64,000 nucleotides of DNA from Chrysophaeum taylorii (GCA_029834535.1 JAQMWT010000435.1:1-64000); one strand, 5' to 3'. Counted from the stretch's first letter, positions 11,086 through 21,170 are shown. Program-made: numbers and translations. The notes: a model not told the origin generated them from the letters alone.

Positions 11086-12085
11086 CAAGTGCAGGCCAGT
11101 AAGTTCGCCAGTAAGTTCACCTGGTCCCAATCTCTAACCCCAGTAAGTTCACCTGGTCCCAGTAAGTTCACCTAGTCCCAATCTCTAACCCCAGTAAGTT
11201 CGGCGTAAGCCCACTCGTGCTCACATCCACTCACCCCACTCTCCTTCGAGCTCGTCGCTCTCACCTCCGCCAATCTAAGCTGCTTTGATCCGCACACGCC
11301 GCTAGCCTTTGCGTTCACTCTAAAACCCCAGTAAGTTCACTTGGTCCCAGTAAGTTCACCTGGTCACTAAGTTCACCTAGTCCCAATCTCAAACCCCAGT
11401 AAGTTCACCTGGTCCCAGTAAGTTCACCTACAGTGCGCGTGTAGACGCCGGGAGGGGGCTTATCGGTATTGCGCAGCACGTGTGGGGTAGGGTGGAGTCG
11501 TCGACCCAGATGAGTATATCCTCGGGGATGCCGATCGACAGAGAGCCACGTAGAGCTGGACGTGGCAGAAGACGGGCTTGGGAAAGAGGACGCCGACCTC
11601 GCGGGGCGTCTGGCCCTGGCTCTTGGTGATCGTTTGGCGTCGGCGGGCCTTACGGGATACAGGTTGGAGGAGCCTCGGTGACAACGACACGATCGATCAT
11701 GTATCTGGTACCGTTGCAGTGGCCGTGCGACGGGTCGAGGTTGCGAAGACATTAAGCTCGCGATCAAAGTCAGCATGCCGTTGGTTGTCAGGGAGTTGAA
11801 AACTCTACTGTAAAGAGCGAGGCGTCGTCTTCCGACCCAGCCTAGTCAGCCGAAAAGAACTCCGACGCCTCGTCTCCGGGAAAAAAAGGCCGCGGTCATG
11901 CGCGCGTTGTCAGCATCGACAACATCGTTTCGACGGGGCGTGAGAATGGCGCGCTGAAAGAACCGCCGCGGGTCGTGGAAATAGTCTGCGAGGTCGCCGT
12001 AGACGGCTTGGAGGATCACTTTCTGGCTCTCGCGCCTACCTGATGCTTACTCTCGCGCCTACATGATCCTTACCCTAAATCGAGG

Positions 12086-12133
<48 letters not shown>

Positions 12134-12158
12134 AACATCTGTCGATTAGTAGTTAAGA
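11086..12158 (-). mobile_element. Helitron array unit 5
   Basis: 1073 bp; helicase block at about 11440-12010, longer (GACA)n tract at 12090-12135. Its 5' end is the variant TCTTAACTACTAATCGACAG and is followed by C rather than the T expected at an outer boundary. Confidence 0.83.
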
Positions 12159-12187
12159 CTGTGAATGACGTCATCCATCCTCGGACC

Positions 12188-13307
12188 CTACTAAGAGGGG
12201 GGTGTGTGTGGGGAGCATGAAGGATGTGGATGGGTTTGTGGGGTGTGAGGGATGTGCCTGACGGGCGGAGATAAGTAGTGGGTTGTTTGTACCCGATTTA
12301 GGGTAAGGATCAGTTTGGCCCGCGAGCCAGACATTGATCTTCCAAGCCGTCTACGGCGACATCGCAGACTATTTCCACGACCCGCGGCGGCTCTTTCAGC
12401 GCGCCATTCTCACGCCCCGTCGAGACGATGTTGTCGATGCTGACAACGCGCGCATGACCGCGGCCTTTTTTTCCTGGAGACGAGGCGTCGGAGTTCTTTT
12501 CGGCCGACTAGGTTGGGTCGGAAGACGACGCCTCGCTCTTTACAGTCGAGTTTTGAACTCCCTGACAAGCAACGGCATACTGACTTTGATCGCGAGCTTA
12601 AAGTCTTCGCAACCTCGACCCGTCGCACGGCCACTGCAACGGTACCAGATACATGATCGATCGTATCGTTGTCACCGAGGCTCCTCCAACCTGTATCCCT
12701 TAAGGCCCGCCGACGCCAAACGATCACCAAGAGCCAGGGCCAGACGCCCCGCGAGGTCGGCGTCCTCTTGGCGAAGCCCGTCTTCTGCCACGTCCAGCTC
12801 GACGTGGCTCTCTGTCGATCGGCAACCCCGAGGATATCCTCTTCTTGGTCGACGACTCCACCCTACTCCACACGTGCTCCGCAATACCGATAAGCCCCCT
12901 CCCGGCGTCTACGCGCGCACTGTAGGTGAACTTACTGGGACCAGGTGAACTTACTGGGGTTTGAGATTGGGGCTAGGTGAATATAGTGACCAGGTGAACT
13001 TACTGGGACCAGGTGAACTTACTGGGGATTTTAGAATAAACTCAAAGGTTAGCGGCGTGTGCGGATCAAAGCAGGTTGGATTGGCGGAGGTGAGAGCGAC
13101 GAGCTCGAAGGAGTGGGTGTGAGCTAGGTGAACTTACTGACCAGGTGAACTTATATGAAACTTACTGGACCAGGTGAACTTACTGGGGTTAGAGATTTGG
13201 ACTAGGTGAACTTACTGACCAGGTGAACTTATATGAAACTTACTCGGATTAGGTGAACTTACTGGGGTTAGAGATTGGGACTAGGTGAACTTACTGGCCT
13301 CCACTTG
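12188..13307 (+). mobile_element. Helitron, plus strand, 5' end missing
   Basis: Starts inside the CTAAGAGGGGGGTGTGTGTGG module that follows the 5' end of the element at 43426, then runs through a helicase-derived block (12334-12930) and the GGTGAACTTACTGGGACC repeats to a 3' end GGCCTCCACTTG at 13307, followed by T. It is divergently placed to array units 1-5. A 204-codon open frame at 12334-12948 is genuine helicase only for about its first 45 residues. Confidence 0.8.
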
Positions 13308-14264
13308 TATTACAAATTCGCATCATCAACGCCAACGATTCCAATGGCGATCAACTTCTGTGTGATGACTATCGTGCTTAGACAACTACATTTACTGGAT
13401 ATCAGTCAGTCAGGCCCGTTTTAGTTTTGCAGGGGTGAGCGAACCGGTGTTTATACCCAGGTTCTTAAACTTTCATTTGGGTTTTGGCGAAAAGATTCAA
13501 CGATGCCTGATATCCTTTCTAGACGGATCCCGTATACCATACCGATGCTTATTGCCCCTGAGCGAAGGCACATTATCTATCGCAAATTTTGTGGAGAACA
13601 ACGCGTGCACTTCACCCAACGTCAAAATTTGACATTCTCGCATTTTGATCAACTGGCTTTTCAGACACAAGCAAGTCAACCCCGAACTATCGGCGGATTC
13701 GAAATTCCCTAGTTCTTGTTGAGGAGCGAGCGACCAAGGTTGATTCAACCCGCATGTGCGTACATCATACCGCTCGTGGTTGTTACTTTGCGCATGATTG
13801 TCCAATCAGTACGTCACGGCCCATGGCTTTTCACTTCAAGACACTTGATCATTAACTTCGGCTGCTTTAGACACTTTTTTTTTTAAGAGACCACCTATTA
13901 AACATGGAGTCAGCGGCAGCGTATTTAAACAACCTACTTCTGCAGTCTTGATCACTTCATATGTTGGCGTTCTTCGGAGTCATCATTTCCCAGTCCTAGG
14001 CTCCGCCGAACGGCCCGGAGCAAGGACCGACGTGTGAGCCCGCTCCACCAACAGCCAAACACATTCCCATTAAAGCAGACCCTCAATCGATGCGTCATCT
14101 CTCCCCGAACGAACGAACGAACGAACGAAAGAATGAACGGACACTTCAACGCCCACCAGTCTCGTGGAGACACTTTGTCGTCGTCGTCGCCGATCTCACG
14201 AGACTGGCAGTGGACCGACGAAAGCAAGCTAGCGCGACGAATAGTGGAGGTGGGCAGCGAGTCC
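13308..14264. other. Intergenic region without recognised gene
   Basis: No frame with recognisable motifs on either strand. A (CGAA)n run lies at 14107-14130. The final part downstream of the AK6 stop has nothing notable. Confidence 0.5.
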
Positions 14265-14861
14265 TCAGGTCGAGGATGGTGGCGCGTGGTCTCTGAGCCA
14301 CTGGTCGTGCCATCGGACGACGCGGTCGATAGTGGAGTCGAAGTCGAGGCGCGTGTTGTTCTGGACCTCGACGACTACGGGCTCCGGGTAATTATCGCGG
14401 GCCTCGTCCAAGAGGACCTGCATGATCTCGCACTGGAGATTCTCTTGGATCTTGGCATGCGCGTAGTTGCGGGCCGTTAGGCGGTCGAAGAGGACCTCGG
14501 TGGTCGCTCTCAGTACCAAGACTAAGTCGAACCAACGCTCCGGGAAAAAGTCGCACGCGTGGTAGTCGACGACGCAGCCACCCTTCGAGACGAGAATTTC
14601 CATCTCGTCGAGGACGCGGTCCTCGTTGAGGATGTGGCACTGGCGGTCCTCGTCCCAGCCGTCGTAGGCGTCGAGCCTAGCGGCGAGATCTCCAACGTTC
14701 AGGTGTTGCATCTTCACTTTCCGCGCAATAGCGGCGCTCATCTCCGTCTTGCCCGTGCCGGGCGTCCCGCATACCAGCACGTTCGGCCGGGTCGCCCACG
14801 TGCGACCCTTTTGCGCCGTTCGTTCCTCCGTCGAAGCCTCGACAGCAGACCGCTTGGTCAT
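14265..14861 (-). CDS. AK6: Adenylate kinase isoenzyme 6 (AK6/Fap7)
   Basis: 198 residues, single exon. Walker A GTPGTGKT is at residues 32-39, then the family block LNVGDLAARLDAYDGWDED, the VVDYHACDFFPERWFDLVLV stretch and the QCEIMQVLLDEA motif. These are diagnostic of AK6, a nuclear NMP kinase/ATPase that acts in late 18S rRNA maturation with the Rps14 partner. Length fits the family (about 170-180) plus a 25-residue N-terminal extension. It lies 430 bp downstream of Dim1 on the same strand. Confidence 0.95.
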   Translation of the reverse strand: MTKRSAVEASTEERTAQKGRTWATRPNVLVCGTPGTGKTEMSAAIARKVKMQHLNVGDLAARLDAYDGWDEDRQCHILNEDRVLDEMEILVSKGGCVVDYHACDFFPERWFDLVLVLRATTEVLFDRLTARNYAHAKIQENLQCEIMQVLLDEARDNYPEPVVVEVQNNTRLDFDSTIDRVVRWHDQWLRDHAPPSST

Positions 14862-14988
14862 GCGGGCGACAATTCTGCCGTTGGAGGTAAATTAGCCACC
14901 TAGGCTAGGGGGAGGCAAGGCGCAGATTTCTCTGCTGGCACTGGTGCAGCGTACCAATCCATGTCCCGTGTAGACCGGCTGGTGCTGA

Positions 14989-15091
14989 AGGCTCCAGAGT
15001 GCGTCAGGGAGAGAGAATGCACCAGAGTGCATGCGTTAGGGAGAGAGAATGCGCCAGAGGGAGAGAGAATGCACCAGAGTGCGCTAGGTAG
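14989..15091. repeat. Minisatellite, GGGAGAGAGAATGC(A/G)CCAGAG unit
   Basis: Three to four imperfect tandem units of AGGGAGAGAGAATGCACCAGAGTGC between AK6 and Dim1. Confidence 0.75.
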
Positions 15092-15290
15092 TATGCACCA
15101 GCTGCATGTACGGGTCGCAGCGCGACGAGGCGCATGCATTTCGGAAAAAAAGAGTGCCTGCCGTGCAGGAGCCAGAGCTTCGGGAGCGGAGCATTCCGCA
15201 AACCTTCAACGGGAAGCGAATGCGAGGTCACCAGTTTGTCGGTCGGCTGCGTAAAAACAAGGGAAAGTAGGCGTTGCCGACGCGCGCCGG

Positions 15291-15947
15291 TCAATATCGA
15301 TACCTGCGAGCGCGCGAGTCGAGGAGACGACAACAAATACAAGAACAAGGGCGGAGAGAGACACACTTGGTGGAGTAATCCTTGGGCGAGACGACGAGGC
15401 CGCGGCCTTTTCGCGCCCCTCGGTAGACGGTTTCAACGAGATCGACGAGCTCCTGCGTGTTGGTGAGAGCCCAGTTGATTTTATTGTTGTTGCCGGTGCC
15501 GAGGTCGATCATGATGTGCTTATTTCGAAAAAAAGTCATGACCGTGCACGGATCGTAGAGCTCGTACCTGTGACGCGTGATGGGGCACCGCGCCCACTCA
15601 CATGGTGTTGAAGTCGGGGACTTCGCTGATGTCGACAAGGTAAATAACTGCGAAGTTCTTGACCTTTTCGGCAATCTTGGACAAGGCCTCGTCCATCTGC
15701 ATGCAGACCGGGCAGTAGTCGTGGCCGAACCGAATCACCACGACTCGGTCTTCCTCGTTGAGGATCGCCTGATCCACCGCCCAACCTGCAAACCGACGCG
15801 TCCACACACACAGCAATTCCTTTGACGCAGGGCAGCGCAGCCGCGGTTTGTGGTGGTTACCTGTGCGAAGGTGCGGCAGCAAAAAACCTGCGTCGCGGTC
15901 ATCATCACTAGGCAGAAAGAACACAGGACGCTGCCTAACTCGCTCAT
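15291..15947 (-). CDS. DIM1: Dim1/TXNL4A, U5 snRNP thioredoxin-like protein, 5 exons
   Basis: Exons 15947-15944, 15887-15861, 15785-15602, 15567-15367 and 15303-15291 give 429 nt, or 142 residues, the same length I recall for the family. The protein starts MSFLLPHLRTGWAVDQ, contains EEDRVVVIRFGHD and NNNKINWALT, and ends SPKDYSTKYRY. Dim1 is a near-invariant thioredoxin-fold subunit of the U4/U6.U5 tri-snRNP. Exon 1 supplies only four coding bases. Its intron would use a GC donor (A|GCGAGT) with CAG acceptor; the other introns are GT-AG. The terminal exon is 13 nt. The GC-AG first intron is inferred from the fit to the conserved N terminus. The active-site-like pair is CPVC. Confidence 0.92.
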
Positions 15948-16011
15948 CGTGCTGGGTTGCGGGCAGGATTGCTTACTTCCCCTCTGGGGTAAAAAAAAAA
16001 AGCGGGCGGGG

Positions 16012-17262
16012 TCATCGTCGTCGTCGCCCTTCGGTGGGGGTCGAGCAGGCGATGTCTGGGCGGCCGGCATACAAGGCGCAGGGGCGAAAGAGCATCTTGA
16101 GAAAGTTGCCCTCGCCCGGGACGAGAGCAAAGCCGTCGGGTCGGCGGAGGAGCGTGTGGTCGGCGCGTCGAAGCCCCTGGCGGTCGAGGAGGTCGACTTG
16201 CTTGCAGGTCGTCTCGAGGGGGCCGCGGAAGCAGCAGGTATCATTACGACCTCGCAAGAAACGGACGCGGAGGGCGTCGTTGGTCCGGAGCTCGGGCGTC
16301 GCGAGGAGCGTCGCCTGGAGGTCGGTGTGGGCCTTGAAGTCGAAGTCGGCGGAGACGGGGAGCGGGACGGCGCGCCTCGGGACGACGACGTTGGAGGCGG
16401 GCGCCGCGTCGAGTATCGCGAGGACCGCGGGGAGCGACTTGAGGCGCGCGAGTTGGTCGGCTTCGGTGTAGTAGACGTAGTCGAAGCGCCATCGTTTCGA
16501 CGGGCCGACGTAGCCCTTGTCGGACCGCTGGACCCAGTCGCTCGAGAAGGGCTCGCCGCTGGCGACGCGATGGAGCGCGACGAGAGCCGCGGCGCCGAGC
16601 TTGTCGGGTTTGGCGAGGTCGGGCAGGTACAGCACGTCGAAGAGGTCCAAGGTCCGCACCACCTCGAAGTCCTGCGCGTTCTCGACCGCCACGACCACGT
16701 GCGGCGTCACCTCGGCGCGCGCCGTCGCGATGGTCGCGTTCAGGTAAGTCGCGCGCATCGCGATCGCCGACGGTCCCTGGCCGCCGGTCTTCGAGTAGAA
16801 CGGCATCACCGCAACGATGCGAGGATCGCCTGCGACCGGTCGCCTCGCGAGCCGCCCCACGCGTCGACGAAATGCGCTGCGCGCGAACGCCGCGAGCTGC
16901 TTTTGACCGGGGTGGCCGCGGATTGCGGTCGCGAGCCGCCGCTCGTACCACGACAGGTGCTCGACGTAGAAGTCCAGCAAATCGAGGCTCTTGTAGACGG
17001 ACGACGGCCGCCCCGGCGGCCCCTCAAACACCATGAAGCTCGCGCCTTCCATCATGGTTCCTGGTCGCGTCAGCCGTACTTCGTCCAGAAATTCGGCCGG
17101 CCAAGACGCCAGCAAGCTGGTGCTCGCCAGCCACGCCGCCGAGTACTTGTGCTGCTTGGAGCTCTCGCAGAACACAAAGTTCCCGAATCGCCGCTTCGAC
17201 CCCGCCGCACCCTCGACGACGACGACGACGACGACGACGACCAAGACGATAGGGACACGCAT
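16012..17262 (-). CDS. Putative glycosyltransferase-like secretory-pathway protein
   Basis: 416 residues. The N terminus MRVPIVLVVVVVVVVVEGAAG is a signal peptide or type II anchor; the valine run is encoded by a GAC/GTC microsatellite. The body contains RIVAVMPFYSKTGGQGPSAI, DVLYLPDLAKPDKLGA and RFDYVYYTEADQ, where the last resembles the acidic metal/sugar-nucleotide site of Golgi glycosyltransferases. Paired cysteines follow (DTCCF, TTCKQ, PCALY, IACS). I do not recognise a named family. A 474-codon open frame on the other strand is a shadow caused by high GC. Confidence 0.65.
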   Translation of the reverse strand: MRVPIVLVVVVVVVVVEGAAGSKRRFGNFVFCESSKQHKYSAAWLASTSLLASWPAEFLDEVRLTRPGTMMEGASFMVFEGPPGRPSSVYKSLDLLDFYVEHLSWYERRLATAIRGHPGQKQLAAFARSAFRRRVGRLARRPVAGDPRIVAVMPFYSKTGGQGPSAIAMRATYLNATIATARAEVTPHVVVAVENAQDFEVVRTLDLFDVLYLPDLAKPDKLGAAALVALHRVASGEPFSSDWVQRSDKGYVGPSKRWRFDYVYYTEADQLARLKSLPAVLAILDAAPASNVVVPRRAVPLPVSADFDFKAHTDLQATLLATPELRTNDALRVRFLRGRNDTCCFRGPLETTCKQVDLLDRQGLRRADHTLLRRPDGFALVPGEGNFLKMLFRPCALYAGRPDIACSTPTEGRRRR

Positions 17263-17445
17263 GCTGTCGCGTGATTGATTTTTATGAGCGCTGTGGCTAG
17301 CTTCGATCGCGCCAGAGGGGGATCAATCGTGAAGTGCGCTCTGTGATTCGAGAATGGCAAAAAAGTGCCTCGGCGGAAGGAAGGAAGGAAGGAAGGGGGG
17401 GAGAAAGACGAGGTCCTCTCGCGCGCGCTATAGATCGCCCTCGGG

Positions 17446-17508
17446 TTTGAATGAATGAATGAATGAATGAATGAATGAATGAATGAATGAATGAATGAAT
17501 GAATGAAT
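17446..17508. repeat. (GAAT)n microsatellite
   Basis: About 15 tandem GAAT units between two minus-strand genes. Confidence 0.95.
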
Positions 17509-17582
17509 GGGTGGCGCGCAAAGGAAGGGAGGAGGATAGGCCTCCTCGCGCAAGACCGAAAGCAGAGGTCCGGCATCGGTCG

Positions 17583-18464
17583 TCAGGACCAGGTGTGGGA
17601 GACGCCGACGGTGGTCGGAGGGAAGACGTCCGCGAAGGACTTGCCCGGGCCGAACTTGGTATCGGGCGGGCCGCAGTCGAACTTGGTAAAGATGCCCGGC
17701 TTGTTGAGGTCGATCTCGACGAGGTGCTTGAGCGCGGCGAAGGTGGTGTCTCGGGGGAGCGTGTACATGAGCATGTCGAAGCCCTCGCGCCAGAGCATGA
17801 CGCGGATGTGGGTCGGGAGGAGGTAGACGGCGTCGACGGAGGTGGACTTGGCCAAACCAGGGCTCACTTTGGTCATCCCGAGTTGTTTTTTGTATTTGGC
17901 CGTGCGCTCCTTGACCCGAAAGACTTTAGTCTCGTCGTAAATTTCGTCGCGCATGTTGGGTCCGTAGAACTTCCACATGTCGGGGTCGAGGTACGAGTCG
18001 TACTCTTGATACGCAAACCACTTGAGGTCGGCCTCGGTCCAGCCGTCGGCGAAGATCGTGTCGACCCAGCTGTAGCACCGGATCCAGCGGTCGTCCTTGG
18101 CGTGGTACTCGCTTCCGTACAAGGCGAGCTTGGTCTCGGTAGAGAGCTCCTGGATGGCAATAAAGTTGTGGCGGACTTGCTCGAAGAGCCGCCTCTTGAC
18201 GAGGTCCAAGGGCTCGTCGGCGACGCAGGGCACCGGGATCGACCGCTGCTCGGTGCCCTGCGGCGAACGAAACTCCGCGAGCGCCCGCATGAAGTTGTCC
18301 ATGATGTAAACCTCCTGGACGTACACGGGTTCGGCGAGGGCATCGAGGTCCGCGAAGGCGCAGCCCCTCAGCCCCGACGCGTGGCCCTCGTGTTCGCCGC
18401 CGATCTGCGGCAGCTCCCGCCACAGCCGCCACAGCTCGGGATCCGGCGTCTCCTCGTCGCGCAT
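17583..18464 (-). CDS. Hypothetical protein, 293 aa
   Basis: One open frame from MRDEETPDPELW to VSHTWS, without signal peptide or membrane segment. It is rich in aromatic residues (SWVDTIFADGWTEADLKWFA, QEYDSYLDPDMWKFYGPN). The balanced composition, unlike the Arg/Ser/Pro-rich shadow frames, supports a true soluble protein. No domain recognised. Confidence 0.65.
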   Translation of the reverse strand: MRDEETPDPELWRLWRELPQIGGEHEGHASGLRGCAFADLDALAEPVYVQEVYIMDNFMRALAEFRSPQGTEQRSIPVPCVADEPLDLVKRRLFEQVRHNFIAIQELSTETKLALYGSEYHAKDDRWIRCYSWVDTIFADGWTEADLKWFAYQEYDSYLDPDMWKFYGPNMRDEIYDETKVFRVKERTAKYKKQLGMTKVSPGLAKSTSVDAVYLLPTHIRVMLWREGFDMLMYTLPRDTTFAALKHLVEIDLNKPGIFTKFDCGPPDTKFGPGKSFADVFPPTTVGVSHTWS

Positions 18465-18620
18465 CTACGACGACATCATCGCAAGCATCGATCGCGTCTT
18501 CGGAAACGCGTGACGCGTCAAACCGTGTTTCGGGAAACCTTCCGTTGGTTTTAATTATTACCCCGGGGGGTGGGGTGGGGTGGGGTAGAAACAGCAGATG
18601 GTCAGAATCATCATTTCATT

Positions 18621-19826
18621 TCATTGGGGGAGAGGAGCAAAGATGGCGTCGTCGTTGTCGTGGTTGTCCTCCTCGAGCTCGGCGAGGGCCTGGGCTAGAA
18701 CGTCGCGGGAGAGGGGAGCGCTGGCTCCAAAGGTGGCGACGCAGGTGGCGCCCGCGGCGCAGCCGAACTTGAGGGCGGCGCGGAGGGAGCCGCCCGAGGC
18801 GGCGAGGCCGTGGAGAAAGCCCGCGGCGAAGGCGTCGCCGGCGCCGGTCGCGTCGACAAAGGAAGGGGCGGTGGCGGCTCTCTGGTGGAGGAGGATGTTG
18901 CGGTTGTTGTCGTCGCGGCCGGCCAAGATGGCGCCCTCGGCGCCGACGGTGAGGACGACGCAGCGCGCGGCGCCCGAGGAGAGGAGGGCGAGGGCGTCGG
19001 CCTGGGGCCAGGAGGTGGGGTCGTCGGCGGGCGCAATCTTGTCGACGACCTGGCGCGCCTCGTCTTCGCTGAGGATCAAAAAGTCGGGGCCCGTGTCGTC
19101 GACCGTGAGGGGCGGGCGGCCGACGCCGCCCCAGCAACCGGTCGCGTCGTGCTGGACGCCGAGGCTCGTCGTCGCGCCGGCGCGGCGCGCGCGCCGGAAC
19201 AAGTCGGGGACGTCCTGCTGGAGTGCCGGGCAGTTGTAGTAGCCCGCGACGTGGACGTGGGTGCTCGTGCTCACGTCGACGTCGCGGCCGCGAAGCGCGT
19301 CAACGACGCCGCGGTAGGTCAAAAAGGTGCGATCGTTGGCCCCCGAGATGACCACGCAGCTGCCCGTGCCAAGGGGTTGCCTCCGGTGGTCGACGAGGTC
19401 GAGGCCGCGGTCGGCCGCCGCGGTTTTAAGAATGGCGCCGAAGTGGTCCTTGCCAACCGCCGAGTGAAGCTCCACGCGCGACCCGCTCAGCTCGCGGAGG
19501 TGTATGGCAGTGTTCATCGCCGAGCCTCCGCTCCGGAGGTCGATCGGCTGCGTCGCGAGGTAGTCCGCGTTCCACTGCGACGGCAGCTCGAGGACGCCGC
19601 TCGCGAGCACGTCGACGAACGAGTCGCCAACGACCACGTACTTTCGCTCTGGCGCTCCCACTCCGACCCGCCGGAGAGCGACCCGCCGCCGCCGCCGCCG
19701 CCGCCGCACGGCCAACAACATAAATCCCATCATCGACGACACCATCGCCGCCGCGGTAACTACGACGGCAAAGCGTCGTCGACTCGCGGCGCCGCCGTAA
19801 TAAAATGCGCCCACGATTTCGGCCAT
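18621..19826 (-). CDS. PfkB/ribokinase-family sugar kinase
   Basis: 401 residues. The first about 60 contain a hydrophobic stretch followed by an Arg run (membrane anchor or organelle presequence). The kinase domain follows: VVVGDSFVDV at the start, the signature-1 region GGSAMNTAIHLRELSG, and the catalytic signature DATGAGDAFAAGFLHGL, which holds the anion hole and base Asp of the family. PfkB enzymes phosphorylate sugars, nucleosides or similar alcohols using ATP; substrate cannot be told. A Helitron 3'-end fragment lies only about 40 bp upstream of the start codon. Confidence 0.9.
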   Translation of the reverse strand: MAEIVGAFYYGGAASRRRFAVVVTAAAMVSSMMGFMLLAVRRRRRRRRVALRRVGVGAPERKYVVVGDSFVDVLASGVLELPSQWNADYLATQPIDLRSGGSAMNTAIHLRELSGSRVELHSAVGKDHFGAILKTAAADRGLDLVDHRRQPLGTGSCVVISGANDRTFLTYRGVVDALRGRDVDVSTSTHVHVAGYYNCPALQQDVPDLFRRARRAGATTSLGVQHDATGCWGGVGRPPLTVDDTGPDFLILSEDEARQVVDKIAPADDPTSWPQADALALLSSGAARCVVLTVGAEGAILAGRDDNNRNILLHQRAATAPSFVDATGAGDAFAAGFLHGLAASGGSLRAALKFGCAAGATCVATFGASAPLSRDVLAQALAELEEDNHDNDDAIFAPLPQ

Positions 19827-19867
19827 TCGGCCAACACCTCCTCCTTACCCTCTCGTCGTCAGAGTAC

Positions 19868-19940
19868 GGGTGAACTTACCTGGACCAGGTGAACTTACTG
19901 GACTTAGAGATTGGGACTAGGTGAACATTCCTGGCCTCCT
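19868..19940 (+). mobile_element. Helitron 3'-end remnant upstream of the PfkB gene
   Basis: GGTGAACTTACCTGGACCAGGTGAACTTACTGG followed by AGAGATTGGGACTAGGTGAAC, matching the subterminal repeats of the Helitron family, ending CTGGCCTCCTG without the terminal ACTTG. Confidence 0.7.
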
Positions 19941-20074
19941 GAAGAAATCCCCATCAACAGCCCCAGCGCTAACCCTTCTTAATTACCCCTTGGTAGTAAT
20001 AATGTATTTGCGCGCGCCGCGCGGTTGTCGTCGTCGATCGGGCGGGAGTTCGTTCGTTCGCTCGCTCGTTCGTT

Positions 20075-20098
20075 CGTTCTTTCTTTCTTCCTTTCTTC

Positions 20099-20132
<34 letters not shown>
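20075..20132. repeat. (CTTT)n / (CTTC)n microsatellite
   Basis: TTCGTTCG run leading into tandem CTTT and CTTC units just downstream of the epimerase stop codon. Confidence 0.9.
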
Positions 20133-20133
<1 letters not shown>

Positions 20134-20176
20134 AAAAGTGCGAGCGGCCGAAAAACAACCCCTGTTAGTTGTAGAG

Positions 20177-21094
20177 CTAGAGCGGTTCCGGGACGAGGGC
20201 CATCTCGCCGACCCAGCTCTCGCCACCGGCGAGGGTGACTTTGTCGAAGGCGACGGACTCGACGCAGACGAATTTGTTGAAGCCCATGGCCTCGTTGCCA
20301 TAGGGACTCCAAATGACAGTGTCCTTGTAGCCCTGCTTGTTGAGGATCTTGAGCTGGCGCTTCTTACCCTCGTCCTTCAAGACGGGGTCGCTGACGCCCT
20401 TGTAGACGCGATCATATTCCTCTGCTATGGTGATTTCCTTCCTCGTCTCGGTGCACGTCGCGGGCGGGTCAGCCATCTTGTCGAGGTAGCTCGAGCCCTC
20501 AAAGGAATCGCCCGAAATGGTGGTCGCGCCGATCGACGAGACGTCGAAATACGAGTGGAGCGCCGCCTGGAACTCGAAGCCTTCGCTCTTTAGGTCGACG
20601 TTGTTCACCGTCAGGACCGTCTCGAGCGCCGCCTCGGTGAGTCCGACCTTAAAAAAACACGAAAAGGGCTCGTCCCACATCGCCTTGGTGTAGTCGTTGG
20701 GATCGAGCGAAAAGGTGACAGAACTTTCGTCCATGTCTACCATAGACCAGTCGACGTTGCGGGCAAAGCCGTGCTGCTGGATCGGCCCCGGACCAAACTG
20801 GGGGAAGCAGTGGCTCAGGCCGCCCGATATGGGCTTGGAGCCGTCCATCTTCGCGTCGGGCCGCACGGCGATCCACTCGGTCCCTTGGGCGTCCACGTAC
20901 GACGTCACGTCGGCGCCATACACGAACACCTTGGCGCTCGACCCGCTCTTGTGCGTGAGATGGACGTACTTCAACCCCCCCGCGTCTTCTTCAAGGGTCA
21001 CACCCATCCTCACCGTCTGTCGACCGAGGGATCCGCGGCTCGTCGTCGTCAAGGCGACGGCGCCATGCAGCACGAGCAACAAAGCCATCATCAT
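20177..21094 (-). CDS. Glucose-6-phosphate 1-epimerase (aldose-1-epimerase superfamily)
   Basis: 305 residues. The N terminus MMMALLLVLHGAVAL is a signal peptide, followed by a basic/hydroxylated stretch that could direct the protein to the plastid or secretory pathway. The mature part has the GGLSHCFPQFGP region, QHGFARNVDW with the conserved catalytic His, the LHSYFDVSSI strand with the second His, and a late WSPYGNEAMGFN...CVE block with the catalytic Glu. This order is that of YeaD-type hexose-6-phosphate mutarotases. It is divergent from eL37 with 76 bp between start codons. Confidence 0.88.
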   Translation of the reverse strand: MMMALLLVLHGAVALTTTSRGSLGRQTVRMGVTLEEDAGGLKYVHLTHKSGSSAKVFVYGADVTSYVDAQGTEWIAVRPDAKMDGSKPISGGLSHCFPQFGPGPIQQHGFARNVDWSMVDMDESSVTFSLDPNDYTKAMWDEPFSCFFKVGLTEAALETVLTVNNVDLKSEGFEFQAALHSYFDVSSIGATTISGDSFEGSSYLDKMADPPATCTETRKEITIAEEYDRVYKGVSDPVLKDEGKKRQLKILNKQGYKDTVIWSPYGNEAMGFNKFVCVESVAFDKVTLAGGESWVGEMALVPEPL

Positions 21095-21170
21095 ACTTCA
21101 GCTTGAGTCAGACAGAATCTTGTGAGGGTAAGCCTGGTGTGTCGCCGATCGCTCATCTCAACCAGCGACT
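21095..21170. promoter_or_regulatory. Compact bidirectional promoter
   Basis: Only 76 bp separates the divergent start codons of the epimerase and eL37; both promoters and 5' leaders must fit here. No TATA box stands out. Confidence 0.5.

Noticed and set aside
7298-12158. Satellite or CRISPR-like array from the GTAAGTTCACCTGGTCCC repeats
   Set aside because: The short repeats are subterminal parts of ~1-kb Helitron units with defined ends.
12334-12948. 204-codon frame in the plus-strand Helitron as a whole gene
   Set aside because: Only the first about 45 residues match the helicase; the rest is the wrong frame of the helicase block. The same frame in other copies is broken.
15850-17274. 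474-codon open frame on the plus strand
   Set aside because: Antisense to the glycosyltransferase-like and Dim1 genes; Arg/Gly/Glu-rich composition is that of a GC-rich shadow frame, and it crosses conserved Dim1 exons.
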